Positions 46,965 through 59,425 of a DNA stretch of 64,000 bases are shown here, in pieces. Every line of letters begins with the position of its first letter. Positions within the stretch are counted from its first letter, which is position 1. Under the pieces are notes generated by a model. It did not search any database. It saw only the letters and a program-made list of their open reading frames with translations, and was not told where the DNA came from. The stretch covers positions 1,054,501 through 1,118,500 of the forward strand of contig CALYLW010000182.1 of NCBI GenBank assembly GCA_944989445.1. Direction: 5' to 3'. The position numbers were made by a program, and so were the translations under genes. Source of the stretch: Ampullaceana balthica (lineage: Eukaryota; Mollusca; Gastropoda; Lymnaeidae).

Positions 46965-47330
46965 GCCGGGGCGCCTACGACGCCCACGCCCACTTTTTTT
47001 TGGTCAAAAGCCCAAGTAACTTATCCTTGTTTGATAAATACGAAATATTAAACTTGCTGATATGTACACAAAGTATTTTATAATTAAAAATCCTCAAATC
47101 CTATTTTTACGTTCCCTTTTTCGAAATTAAAATATAAGCTAAAACAATGACATAATAAAATACTTTTTTTTACAGCGCGTCTTTAATGTATAATTATTTT
47201 GCACACCTTTTTGCGCGCCTTCCGATGCACACCTTGTATTAAAATGTAAGCTCAAAAAATGACGTCATAGCTTTACACATCCAACCTACCTGTGACTTGG
47301 GCTATTATATATTATTTACTAGAGATAACC
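46965..47330 (+). repeat. Dispersed repeat, copy 1
   Basis: It opens TTACTAGGTTGCGCCGGGGC and contains CAAAAGCCCAAGTAACTTAT then CCTTGTTTGATAAATACG. It closes near GTGACTTGGGCTATTATATA. A second copy in the opposite orientation lies at about 54010-54362. The inner and outer AAGCCCAAGT / ACTTGGGCT motifs are inverted. Class unknown. Confidence 0.6.
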
Positions 47331-50063
47331 CGTCAAAAATGACAGAATCTTTTTTGGTTTGAGTTCAATATAAAATTACAACGGGAATTATTTATATTGA
47401 TATTCAAGCAAATCATACTTTCAACCGTAACGGTTTTTAAAAAATTTGAAATCAAGATGTGATAGAAAGAGAGAGAAGATGTTAGCTATAAAACAAAATC
47501 GATCGCAGCGCCACCTAACAGCATTACATCCATACAGACAACGGGAATTATCTATATTGATGATACTTTAAAGGTAACATCATATCACTTTACACATCAT
47601 CTCTAAAAACTACTGCATTGTTAGTAGTTAGATTGCATGAGTTAGCCTGACAGAACGTAACAAAAGTCTCACCCCCATTATTAATCATTTTTTTCACTAT
47701 ATTGTTATACTTATACTGTACCAAGTCCTTTATGCATTTGAAATCGAACAAATTATGAATGCTAATACCAGTGAACTGACCAATTGATTTAAATCACTCT
47801 TACTATTTGTCTAAAATACAAAATACACAAACAAATTGTGCAATGAAAACAATAATTTTGAGCTTTATTTTTAGACTTTATTGCAGTCCCATTCTATATG
47901 ATGCATTACTATTTGTCTAATTATTTCAATGTTGTTGTTTTTTTGTTAGAAATATTATTAATTACTTTTTGTTTGTTCTTCTAGCTCACAAAATGATGTT
48001 GATCTCCCCTTTCTACTTGTACAAAACACAAGCCCCCTGCAGATATTCTGAGATATAACTTGGAGTTTAACTAAATGCTTAAATAATTGGCCTATTTCTT
48101 TTATTTTTTATTATTTAATTTAAAAAAATTACTACTGAAACACCCATTTTTTTGTATCCAGTCAATCCTCATGTGTGGGTGAAAATATTTTTTAAATTTC
48201 CAATTGTATTTTTTGGTGCTAAATATGTAATATGAAAAACAAATTGGAATGCATTACTGTAAATGAACACTGATTTAGAGATATGATTCAGATATAAGCT
48301 GTGACATTTTAGATGAATGGAAACATTAACTGGTTATTAGCTGATTTTGTAACCATGGCATGTAGAATAATAAATATGAACTATGTTTACTTTTGCTACA
48401 ATGAAAAGTTAAAACACTGCCACTGTCTTATTGTCATAAAGCTGTGTTCATTCTGCTAATGCCACCGAGATGTGTGAATTACACTGTGTGTGTTGTTGCC
48501 CTGCAATGTCATTTAGTTAGAGAACATAACCATTTTGTGCTTATCAAGTTTCACTTCAAGTTGTGGTTTTTAACTTTAGCAGGCCATCATAGCTGGCATT
48601 GAAATGATTGTGCAAGTTTTAGTCACTGCTCAGATGAAGCTGGTGTTAAAGAGAGGTGCTACACAAAATACAAAGCTCCTGTTGGGTGTGTTTTTCATTA
48701 ATCATTAATAATATCATAATGAAAAAGAAAACTATTGCTGTTGTATCCACTGCTTATCAAAATGCTGTCGCTTCTTGGGCATCCAATTTTAATGTGTTTT
48801 ATATTTTGAGTCTGTTTAACAACATTACCATATATGTCAACACTGAACAAAAGTCTTATATTCAAATTAAACAGGTCATATTTGTTTGGGCCAGAGAAGC
48901 TTTGTTTACAAAAATTGATCTAAGTGGATGTTGAAGGTAATTAAGTGGCCATCATTGTAAATAGTGCATTGCTTCCTGTACATATGATAGGATAAGTAAT
49001 TGTCTATGAAACTGAGAGACCTTTGCACAACATCATTTAATCAAATCAAAAGTTTGAAATTCTCATTAAGTGAAGGGAATGTGATGTTTATTTTTGTATA
49101 ATGGAAACAAAATTCTGTTTTCATAATTAAAAAAAGTATTGTTAAAATCATATTTTTATAGCAGTCATTTTGTACATTAGAAATAAAGTTGCATTGATTG
49201 ACATAAATGTTTCTTCAAAGCTGAAATTATTCTGGTGATAAAATAATGTGATAGCTTTTTTTAGGAAAACTTCCTTGTGCATAAGAAACAGAAAAATATT
49301 TTTAAGAGGTGAAGAAAATGTAAATATATTCATAGAATTAAATCTGGTATGTGCTTTCAAAATTTCTCCTATTAATTTTAAGATTAACATATATTTATAA
49401 AAATGTTGTCACCACTCTTCAGTGATAAAGTCTGAATCAAAGGTTTAATTTGAAGTTGTGCATCATACTTTATTTCAAATGAGCATTTTGGTCACAGTGC
49501 TTGAATAGTCTCAGTTATTGTTTATTTTTAGGCTCTAACTATTCTACTTTTAACTGCAAATATTCTTCAACAGATGTCAATTTTTGCCATCTAAAAAATT
49601 ATTTTTATGTTTAACATCATTGTATAATAATAGATTGTACAAGAGTAGATTTTAACATTATTCCTATTCCATAGTCATTGTGAGGATATATTTTTTTTAA
49701 AGGAACCTTTGCTCACAATTATATATTTTTAAAGATAATGTTTTAGTTTGAAAGTTTACCAACAGCTGTCACCTCTGAAATCATTTGTCAAGATCTTCAA
49801 TTGTAGCCGAGTTTGTATTTATACAAAAATAGAGAGCAACATTTCTACTGATAAAGATTGTGGGTGAGAAAGAAGACTTTGTCATACAAATCAGCATTCA
49901 AAGTGATTTTTATGACAAACGATGTATCTTAGTTTGAAGCAACACTTGGATTATCAAACCTGACCTCATGTAGTCCTTTAGTTGGGCTGAGATACCTGGT
50001 CTAGAGATTCAAGAAAAAAATCCTGTTTGAAGTATGGTGACTAATAATTAGTGCCCTGTTGTT
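47331..50063. other. Non-coding DNA
   Basis: No gene recognised. AT-rich with scattered T-runs. The ORF at 48656-48934 has no resemblance I can name. It may be UTR or intergenic. Confidence 0.4.
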
Positions 50064-50276
50064 CAAGTTTGATGTGTGTAGTCAAGGTAAGTCTATCCAA
50101 GTTTGATGTGTGTAGTCAAGGTAAGTCTATCCAAGTTTGATGTGTGTAGTCAAGGTAAGTCTATCCAAGTTTGATGTGTGTAGTCAAGGTAAGTCTATCC
50201 AAGTTTGATGTGTGTAGTCAAGGTAAGTCTATCCAAGTTTGATGTGTGTAGTCAAGGTAAGTCTATCCAAGTTTGA
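50064..50276 (+). repeat. 34-bp tandem repeat carrying GTAAGT, 6 copies
   Basis: The unit CAAGGTAAGTCTATCCAAGT plus TTGATGTGTGTAGT is nearly invariant. Each copy contains a consensus 5' splice site (CAAG|GTAAGT) at 50087, 50121, 50155, 50189, 50223 and 50257. No coding exon is evident beside it. An ACAATAAAATAAAC sequence about 85 bp downstream could serve as a polyadenylation signal on the plus strand. Confidence 0.9.
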
Positions 50277-50638
50277 CTAAAGTGTGACTAAATACTATTC
50301 TTAGTTAGTATGAAAATAGTGGTAGGCCAAGTATTATTGTAGATATTGAACCTGAATATGTAACAATAAAATAAACTTGTTGAACCTTCTGCTGACATTT
50401 CTGTTCTCTGAATGCATTAAGTTGACTTTGATTTATATCTATACATTAACTTATGTTCTTTTTGGATTTTATAGCATTAATTATATATAGAGGACATGTT
50501 AATCTAAATGCAAAATATTCAACTTTTATAACTCAACTCCATCAACTATTTAGTTATAACCAAAAAGAACAGGCTGCATTCTGATGAGTTAAAATATGCT
50601 TCAAACTTTCAAAATTTGTCTTAGTTCTAACCAACAGA

Positions 50639-50723
50639 GAACACACAAATACCTTGAGTGAACACACAAACACCTTGAGTGAACACACAAACACCTTGAG
50701 TGAACACACAAACACCTTGAGTG
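50639..50723. repeat. 21-bp tandem repeat, 4 copies
   Basis: Unit AACACACAAACACCTTGAGTG with minor variation. The in-frame seven-residue repeat on the minus strand is incidental. Confidence 0.9.
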
Positions 50724-51824
50724 CACCCCAAATTCCTTTATTGAGTAAGTGCATTAATATAGATAATTATTTTTTACAGTATAATAATGTATATACATAC
50801 AAATAGCAATTAACTAAAATAATGCCATAAAACAAAAACAAGTGGATTCACAGAGTATAAAGAAATTAAAATTTGACATGTTTTCAACAAGCCCCAGCAA
50901 TGATCATTGGGTATTGGTTCATAAAGTCTCAAAAAACAGAAGACAATATCAAGTGGCTTATCAACAATCCAGTAGGACTACCCCGTTCATTTTCTCTCTC
51001 TGAGATGTCATCCTTCAATCAATAAAATCACTTCGCACAACTTCATTCTGTAATGAAGCATCGTAACATTATTTGCAAGAAATGAAATTGTTTAGTGTGT
51101 GGAATTATATTCAAAAAGTCATTGAGCAAAAAAAAATCATAAAATCAGGCTGATAAAAGTTGAACAAGTTGTTAATTCAGTCAAATGACTTAAGATATTC
51201 ATTCAGTCAAATGACTGTATTATTATATCTATGATAATTTGTGAAGAATTTCTACTTATTGTGAATATCCTGTGAAATGAGTGAGTGACTCCCAGCTCTA
51301 TACTGTAATAAGATCATTTCACCAAATAAAATAAATTAGCTAGAAGCAAAATGAGTTCATTTAAAATATGATTTTAGCCAATATTTAATAATTAACATTG
51401 AACTCGTACAAAACCAATTAGTAATTAGCTAGATTCCTCCATAAGGGAAATGAATTAATCCAAAATAATATCTTATTAACAAGTTATCTTTTTTTTAAAT
51501 TAAAAAGAAATGGTCACCATTTTAAAGAAGAAACTTGTGGACTTAATGCTGACTTGTAATACTCTGAAGTTCTCATCCCACACATCTACATGAAAACACA
51601 CATAAGCTTACACTTACATCTACATGAAGACACACATAAGCTTACACTTACAGGGTTGACAAACAAAAAGATCAATGTTCTCTTGAACCAAATAAGCACA
51701 AGTCAGTTGAACTAGTTTGTATCGAGGAACAAGATTGCTACTTATGTTCACAATATTTTGGTCTATTTTGGTCACCTATGTCAACGTGAGATAGCAACTA
51801 GGGGAGGTCACCTATGTCAACGTG
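50724..51824. other. Non-coding DNA with small duplications
   Basis: No gene recognised. A ~32-bp duplication with ACACATAAGCTTACACTTAC lies at about 51590-51655. GTCACCTATGTCAACGTGAG occurs twice just before the LINE. Confidence 0.45.
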
Positions 51825-52466
51825 AGATGATAATAATAATAATAAATTGATTATTTATATAGCGCTGTATCCCAGTAAGGAACTGGGCTCACAGCGCTTT
51901 ACATGAAAGAAATAACATACTTATAAGTATTAAATTAACTTTCATATCACAACAAACACACAAAATTACAATACATTATACATAAGCTACGTTAATCATT
52001 TACAAGAAATGTTGTTTCATCAATTTTAAAAATAAATTTTGAAAAGATGTGTCTTAAGTGCAGTCTTGAAGGACTTGGTTGTTTGAATACTACGTATGTG
52101 TAATGGTAGAGAATTCCATTGTTTGGCTGCACAAAAAGAGAACGACCTTTCACAAAACGTTTTGGTGTGTGTCGTAGGAACAGAGAGAACGCGTGTGTCT
52201 GCAGAAGATCTTAGCTTGCGAGTGGGTGAGTAGACCGACAAAAGTTCAGTAAGATACGATGGGCATGAGTCCGAAAAGAAATTGTGACAGAGAACGGCCA
52301 GTTTGTAATCAATACGGGCTTGTATAGGCAGCCAATGAAGTGAGCGAAGAAGTGGAGTAACATGGTCATGTTTTTTTGCCTTGAGCACCAGTCTGGCAGC
52401 TGAATTTTGAACTTTCTGTAGTTTTTCAATGCATTGTTTTGGGATAGCAAAACTAGGGGAGGTCAC
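51825..52466 (-). mobile_element. 5'-truncated L2/CR1-like LINE
   Basis: On the minus strand, 146 codons (52026-52466) encode a reverse transcriptase C-terminal region: KLQKVQNSAARLVLKAKK, TPLLRSLHWLPIQARIDYKL, CAAKQWNSLPLHIRSI, SFKTALKTHLFKIYF, ending in frame at a stop. The 3' UTR has CAGCGCTATATAAATA and a tail of TTA repeats (51827-51843). A ~33-bp direct repeat AACTAGGGGAGGTCACCTAT...GTGAGAT flanks both sides (about 51795-51826 and 52450-52482). The same motif is also tandemly duplicated at the left, so part of that repeat may predate insertion. Confidence 0.85.
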
Positions 52467-52482
52467 CTATGTCGATGTGAGA

Positions 52483-54009
52483 TAGCAACTAGGGGAAGAC
52501 ATTTTGCATGACCTTAATTATACATGAAAACAATTGTACAAGATGAGCCAACATCACTGATACACACTGATACACGTATGCCTATTGCCTTCTCCCTTAT
52601 GATCATCCGCAGTATCCTATTCAATACTACAGAAATATAACAGACCCCCCCCCCAGCCAACGTTCAATATACACAGGAGCCTGAAAGATCAATACACTGA
52701 TTGTGGGCCCTAAAGATGAACATTTTTAGGAGCTGTTGATGTGTACAAGTGTGTACAAACAGAAAACCAATATGGCACATTGTTTTCTTTCCAAACATAT
52801 ACTATTGTACGTCTTGCAACCTTTATACCTGAAAAAAAGAGTAGTATGGAAACTCCCCTGGAATTTCATTGTTAACATGAAAATTAACAATCAGATTTCA
52901 GTGATGCAAAAATAACCAGGAATCTCATAGCTGTCATAAAGGATAGGACACTTGGATGAAAATAAGACATTGACCTTAGCCAGGAACTTAATGCTGACCA
53001 AATGATGTTTGGAAACAAAACATTTGCTAAGAACATCTTTACAACTACTCACAAGTTTAACCAGAAACTTAATTCTGACCAAATGATGTTTGCTAAGAAC
53101 ATCTTCACAACTACATGTACTCACAAGTTTAAGGACAGAGCCTCCTAAACACCCCCCCCCCTCCCTTGTCTTCCGGAATGGTTGTCATTGCTGCCAGTTG
53201 ACAACATGCAACAATAGGCACATCATGGAAATGTTTCTCACATTGAAGAAATGGTACAGGAATGAACAACTAGGGCTTGTACATGAACAGTATCATCCAT
53301 TCTTTCACAGCTACATACCAATGTGTTTATAAATAAAACCTAGGTATTGCAATAAGCATTCAGGTAAACCAGGCTCATTATTTGTTTAAATCAAGAAAGT
53401 ATTCATAAACAGAAACTATTGGGGCACTGATTTGATCAATTAAAGTTTCACTTTTTATTTTGAAATACAATTTTGTTCAATATGAAAAGTCAACATCATT
53501 TCCTTTCAGTTTCCTTATTTCCTCTGATAGACACAGTATGCCATCCACATGTTTCCAAATCAAGATACTCTTAGTAACAACCACCACCACTAAAAGTACT
53601 TATTAATGTGTGTTGTTCAATCATCAGTGGATCTTTAGATCAGATAACAATAGAAAGTCTACCTAACAACATCTTGTTTATTCAAAATTTGTTCTTTCTT
53701 TTATCTATTAAATTCAGTAAGAAGTGTGCTCCGTGTAACTTACTTTAGCTAATTTTCACTTTGTTCATTTTTATTAATTATAGAAAACATTTGACATGCA
53801 AAAAATACAACTTTAAAAAAAAATATGCTTACAATTTTTGACATGATGTATATGGACCAATATATGGTCATGACAGCTAACAAAAAAAAATTAGGGACAA
53901 TAAATCCTAAGGCATTTCTAAAAACAAATATCTGGGTTATTTTAAACATCCTGTAAAATAACTGTATAAACATTTGACACACAAATATACATTTTCACTT
54001 GAATACTAT
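52483..54009. other. Non-coding DNA, possibly distal UPRT 3' region
   Basis: No convincing ORF. A duplicated segment containing TTTGCTAAGAACATCTT lies at about 53000-53110. A C-run at 53150-53163 is followed by a GC-richer stretch. Nothing else is recognised. Confidence 0.4.
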
Positions 54010-54362
54010 TGATATAAACAATATAAAAGCCCAAGTCCCTGTCTCCATCTATAACGCTGAGGGACATAGTGCAACAGTCCATAGCAGTTAAAAAAGAAAA
54101 TTACTTTTTTAAAAAAGAAAATTACTTTTTTTAAAATTGAAATTATAGACGTAAAAATCAATCATTTTGATTTCGAGATTAACAGAGCGTGCTGTGGTGT
54201 TTCTCCCTGTAAAATATTATATGACGTCAATTACCCAAACAATTATAAAATACTGTGTGTACATTTCAAAAAGTGCAATATTTCATATTTATCAAACAAG
54301 GATAAGTTACTAGGGCTTTTGAAAAAAGTGGAGCCGTAGGGCGCCCTACAACCCCTAGTATA
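54010..54362 (-). repeat. Dispersed repeat, copy 2
   Basis: Reverse complement of the family at 46965-47330: TACTAGGGGTTGTAGGGCGC, a T-run, CAAAAGCCCTAGTAACTTAT, CCTTGTTTGATAAATATG, and a far end near GGGACTTGGGCTTTTATATT. GACGTCAT is conserved near the distal part of both copies. Confidence 0.6.
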
Positions 54363-54517
54363 TATATAATTACACTTCCCAAAATATGGCATTCCACTAA
54401 AATAAAAGAAAACACTCCATTAAAAATGTATGAAAAGCAATGAGGCGTACTTCCATCTGATCTGCTGAATAATGTCGCCATGACATTTTCAAGAGTTTTG
54501 AACAAGTTCCAAGTGCA

Positions 54518-54601
54518 GGCTCATACAGAGTTAACTCCCTTTTCTATGACTTCTCTCTAGGTTCATACAGAGTTAACTCCCTTTTCTATGACTTCTCTCT
54601 C
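54518..54601. repeat. 42-bp tandem duplication
   Basis: GGCTCATACAGAGTTAACTC and the next 22 bases occur twice with one difference. Confidence 0.9.
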
Positions 54602-55232
54602 CCATTTGATGTGAAATACATAAGAGTTGAACACTTTCTTTTACCAGAACGTATTTAGTGGGTTTTCCCTCTAACATTTAAAAAGAGGCAGACACTACCA
54701 AGAATAAGTTTTAAGAAACCATTCATTATCTAGTTCCAAAAGATCTAATATTCATTAACTGTATAAAATATAAGATTATGAAAATATTCTAATGACGTTT
54801 CTGGTGCTGTTGATTTTATCTAGCGCGTGATGAATGATCGCCAAGAAAACTGGACATTTTAATCAAAACGTTTATTGGTTCACACCAAAATGGCCATTAG
54901 TGATGCTTCATTAGTGGCAGGAAACTGAAATCAAGAACCTATGGTGGTTCTAGTGTTCACTAATACTAACAAAACTTGTGACCATAATGGATAATATAAA
55001 CATAAAAGTGGTTGATATTTAATTTTAAAACATTTAAAGTTCAAATCATTTTAAAGAATAAAAAATGGATAGACCTTTCCCAAAGCACAATCTAAAAGGA
55101 AACTTTCCTAGCTTTTAATATGCAAAAAATAAATACATTGTATATTGAAAATATTGTATGTAAAAACAAATTATATGATGAGGACTACCAAATGGCTACA
55201 TTTACTTTTTGCCCAAATCGTATCTATTAATT

Positions 55233-55465
55233 AGTCTTACAGGATCTCTATGGAGATGACAATACAGTTACTATTTGGTCTCCATTTAATCAGTCTTATG
55301 GGATGTCTATGGAGATGACAATACAGTTACTATTTGGTCTCCATTTAATCAGTCTTACAGGATCTCTATGGAGATGACAATACAGTTACTATTTGGTCTC
55401 CATTTAATCAGTCTTACAGGATCTCTATGGAGATGACAATACAGTTACTATTTGGTCTCCATTAA
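55233..55465. repeat. 59-bp tandem repeat, 4 copies
   Basis: The unit begins GTCTTACAGGATCTCTATGG and ends CTCCATTTAATCA. Copies start at 55233, 55292, 55351 and 55410 and differ by a few bases. Confidence 0.93.
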
Positions 55466-56635
55466 AAAGGGGCTAACTTATGGTAGCCTATAAAGTCATG
55501 GCTTTGTGTAAAGATATTCTAAGCACAAATTAATTTATTAAAGAAATTGATAGAAAACTTGGAAGTTAAATGTACATGTATATTCCTTGAGATTTACAGT
55601 AGAGAATGTGAAACAATGGCACAGGCTGATCTTAAGTATATATATTACATTCTTTTTTACACATGACATCAAAGTAAAACATTATATAAAAGGCAGGTTT
55701 TTGGAATTTTTATTTGGTACGAAGTATGAATGTTACAAATCCAATTGGTGAGTAACAAAATCATACCAATTGAAAGATTTGAGATAGTCAAACTGAAACT
55801 TGGGGGTAAGCAAAATAGCTTCTTAAAATTAATAAAAAACTTGAAAACTATGGAGATCTTTTCTTTTGAATTGTAAAGTCCCAACAAGTTTGTCTTAACA
55901 AAAACTTTGCCCCACAGTCACCCATGTTCCCTTTAAGCTGGGCAGATATCTGACAGACGTCATGCAGCTGCTTAGAACTACAGCACAGCAAATGTTGATA
56001 CGGATAATGAAATAGCTCTTTTAATTTTGCACAACGGACCAACAAACGTTAGAAGGAACACAGACGGCCTGCAATGGTACATATAGGATAATTGGTCACT
56101 TATTACTAAACTGTGAGCTAACTAGCACCTGCTTGTGAAGGAAATTTGTGGGGACGTAAAGAATAAATGAGCTCATTTCTTTATTACAAAGTCTTCCCAA
56201 TACTTTATAAAGAATTTTCCAAAATCCTGCAGTGCATATTTTCACAAAAAAGCCATACAAATTTTAATCATAAATTTGCTATTACAAGCACATAGTAATT
56301 TATTTTAAGGTCTTTCATGTCCAGAAGTTGCCCATAGAGTTGGTATGGTATAAAAACAACAACAACCAAACCATACATTTAAATATCACTCAATTAATAG
56401 AATGTTCTTTGAAATATCTGTAATGTTTGAGTGACACATGATACAGTATTTTATCATGTGTGTTTTGAGGGTTTGATAGATAAATGAATTATGGTAGCAT
56501 ATTTATATATCACCAAGTTAACATAAATGGCCTATTGATTAAGGGAAATACATGCAAATTTAACAATACATATGTCAGCAGCAAATATAATGAATTTCAT
56601 TAATGCCAACAAGATTTAGGAAGAAATTATGTAAA

Positions 56636-56739
56636 TTTCATGGGCAACTCTTGCTACTATTATACTTATTTCATGGGCAACTCTTGCTACTATTATACTT
56701 ATTTCATGGGCAACTCTTGCTACTATTATACTTATTTCA
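56636..56739. repeat. 33-bp tandem repeat, 3 copies
   Basis: Unit ATTTCATGGGCAACTCTTGC plus TACTATTATACTT, three near-identical copies. Confidence 0.93.
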
Positions 56740-57556
56740 AAGGCATCTTAAATTATAATGCCTGAAGAAAAAGTCAGTTTTGAGGGACTCATAAACCAAA
56801 CATAATTAATATGAATATAAGCAATCCAGTGCAAGCATATCCATCAAGTCCATGAACGTATAAAAAGACACAACTACAGACATTCAAGTTCTCAGTGAAC
56901 ATTTGTTAAACCTATACAGTGGAGAAATACAACTGGCCAAAATACAATCATTTCAATCTGTTTTTTTAAATATTGGTTTATCTGGAAGACTGAATGCCAA
57001 TCATCTGAAATTCCTAAAATAGCCGTTATTTTTCCTATGAAAATTCTTATAAAAAAGTGAATTAAGTAACAGGGATGGTCTTATTTTCCTTTAAAAGTTT
57101 ACTGAACGATTTTTGCAGATTAACTGTTCCACACTACATTTCAAGGTTGTTAAGACAGCTCATTGTTTGAAGACCAGTTAACCATTAAATAGGTAATAGT
57201 TGTTTTGAGATTCAACACACCAAAAAAAAATGAACTCTGGGTAATAAGCAATTACGGACTAACTGAGAACTATTTTTTTTAAAAAATCAACTGTAATTCA
57301 AAGCTCTCCTCTTGTCTAATGATTATTATTCCTAATTAAGATGTGGGAACATAGTTTTTATGAATTAGTATTAATAGGCATACTGCTATAATAAACATAA
57401 TCCTAATAATTATTTGGAGTAATATTTCTACAATCATGTAGAGAACCATTTTGATATTGCACTCTTTAATATTTGTAAACATAGCAAGTCATATGTTTGG
57501 TTTGGAAAGTGTGCAAGGGGAGAGGGTAATGGATGAAAGGAGGTGAGGGCTTTCAG

Positions 57557-57749
57557 AAATGGAATAATAGAAACCACCAGGTACCATGTTAAGTTTATTA
57601 TCTAACTCCTCTTGTCTTGAATGGAATAATAGAAACCACCAGGTACCATGTTAAGTTTATTATCTAACTCCTCTTGTCTTGAATGGAATAATAGAAACCA
57701 CCAGGTACCATGTTAAGTTTATTATCTAACCTAACTCCTCTTGTCATGA
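57557..57749. repeat. 62-bp tandem repeat, 3 copies
   Basis: Unit begins GAATGGAATAATAGAAACCA. The third copy has a small internal duplication (CTAACCTAACTCC). Each copy contains TTTATT, an AATAAA on the minus strand, which could act as a UPRT polyadenylation signal. Not proven. Confidence 0.9.
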
Positions 57750-58428
57750 ATAAGCCAAACAATGCAAAGATTTAATCATATGTAACACTTATTTTAAAAA
57801 ACAGAATGGTCAAATCAATTATAATAATTTACACATATATTGAAAAGATGTTTATATTATAACCTTAAAATATATTCACCTGCCAGCCATGAGAAACAAA
57901 AAAGAATTTAAAAAAAAAGTGCATTTTGAAAATTTCAGTTATACTAAAAACATTTTAAAAAACTTATTGTTGCAACTATTGCAAATTTAAAAAAGTTACA
58001 CCCTTACACCCTCAATAGAATTAGCACATACTAACTATTTTGTTAAATACAGCAAATGTTTGAGTAAAATGTTAAACCACTGGCATAATTCCATTCCTAA
58101 CAACTACTTTGATAGTATGTTACAATGTCCTTTCAAGACTATACAAAGCTATTGGATATGTTACAATGTCCTTTCAAAACAAAATAAAACTATTGTAAGT
58201 AAAAAAATAATTAAAAGAAGTCAAGATTATTTGGAAATGTTCAAAAACAACCTTTTACAATGCCCCATTTGTACAAAGAGAATTCAAAAGCGTATACCGG
58301 TATCTGGCTCATATTTTCTTATAAGGCTTTATATTGAGATCAGAGCAATCTCAATACAAACATCCATTTATAAATGCAGTGTCATAGAATAGATGGCTTT
58401 GAGCATTATTCTCAATCTGAAATATGTA

Positions 58429-58634
58429 CACCAGGTCAGTGCACCCAGTCAGTGCACCAAGTCAGTACACTAAGTTAGTGCACCCAGTCAGTGCACCACG
58501 TTAGTGCACCCAGTCAGTGAACCAGGTCAGTGCACCAAGTCAGCGCACAAAGTCATTGCACCCAGTCAGTACAACAAGTCAGTGCACCAAGTCAGTACAC
58601 CAAGTTAGTGCACCCAGTCAGTGCACCACGTCAG
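58429..58634. repeat. 13-bp minisatellite, about 16 copies
   Basis: Variants of CACCAAGTCAGTG and CACCCAGTCAGTG, about 206 bp. The array ends about 150 bp past the UPRT stop codon, so it is probably transcribed in the 3' UTR. Confidence 0.95.
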
Positions 58635-58781
58635 CTTACTTTGAAACAAAACACAAAAATACAGCAATCAACTAAGACCGTAAGTTGCTAGATTCATCAG
58701 TTACATTTTCCAATTAACATTCATGCTTACTTGATCTGTTATTCTGTGTAATAAGTAGTGATATTTTGGTAAATGTTTGGT

Positions 58782-58888
58782 TTATTCTGTGCCGAAGTAT
58801 TTTTGTCCAAAGTGAGTTGGAGCAACTGGGTGAACCTCTGAAGTTAGGATCGTCATCCCTGGAAATTCTGAAACAAGCTGGCTGGCAG
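58782..58888 (-). CDS. UPRT: Uracil phosphoribosyltransferase homologue, last exon
   Basis: After TTTATCCCAG the exon supplies two bases of a split codon, then ASQLVSEFPGMTILTSEV followed by HPVAPTHFGQKYFGTE and TAA (58782-58784). The ending HFGQ(K/R)YFGT(D/E) is the diagnostic C-terminus of the UPRT/FUR1 family, which makes UMP from uracil and PRPP in the cytosol. Some animal homologues lack key uracil-contact residues and their activity is debated. Phase 1 matches the donor of the exon at 63641-63739. A longer ORF in another frame (58714-58905) is a shadow. Earlier exons lie beyond the window. Confidence 0.88.
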
Positions 58889-59154
58889 CTGGGATAAACA
58901 AACATTAAATACAGTAGTTTTTATTTACTCTAGTAGCTGGTGTAAGCAAAAATCAAATAGTTTTTATTTACTAAATTCAGACACAATAATAGATTAAATT
59001 ATTTTTTTATAATTTGGAGATTATTTTGAAAGAAATATACATTTGCTTTCTGTTTAAATGAAGACTTTTAAATCTAGATTTAAGATGCTTCAATGAACAG
59101 AAGACACCATTAAGTGTTTTATATAATTTGATACATGTATAAATAGACACACCT

Positions 59155-59195
59155 ACCTACATACACAACATTTCAATTGATGTATTCACCAGGCA
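59155..59195 (-). repeat. Tandem copy of the UPRT exon/intron boundary
   Basis: CCTACATACACAACATTTCA...TCACCAG here matches TACACAACATATCA...TCACCAG at 63613-63643, which is the true exon edge and donor. Before the LTR element inserted, the two copies lay directly in tandem. The extra copy keeps a GTGAAT donor-like sequence in place of GTGAGT. Confidence 0.75.
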
Positions 59196-59315
59196 TACCT
59201 ACATATGTAATAGAACTTATGGCGTCAGTACTTCTGACATGATGTACAATGGCGTCAGTACTTCTGACATGATGTACAAGTAATTGCGAGTCAAGTAGCA
59301 AGACGTCAACACCTT

Positions 59316-59400
59316 GTGGTCTATGTAACAACTGTCGTTAATGAATCTCTTCAATCAACTACAATCAATGAATCTCTTCAATCAACTACAATCAACCCCT
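59316..59400. repeat. Short duplications in the 3' LTR
   Basis: AATGAATCTCTTCAATCAAC plus seven bases occurs twice (59339-59392). Just upstream, ATGGCGTCAGTACTTCTGAC plus ATGATGTACA occurs twice (59219-59278). Confidence 0.9.
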
Positions 59401-59425
59401 CGTTACATCGTGAACCTTACATTAA

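Larger units (their letters stand above)
54602..58428 (-). other. Presumed long UPRT 3' UTR or intergenic region
   Basis: Apart from the tandem repeats listed separately I see no coding exon. Minus-strand ORFs at 55848-56045 and 55669-55887 have no recognisable similarity. It lies downstream of the UPRT stop, so some part is probably 3' UTR. Confidence 0.4.

Noticed and set aside
58714..58905. 63-codon minus-strand ORF as a gene
   Set aside because: The adjacent frame, entered through the splice acceptor, gives the conserved UPRT C-terminus.
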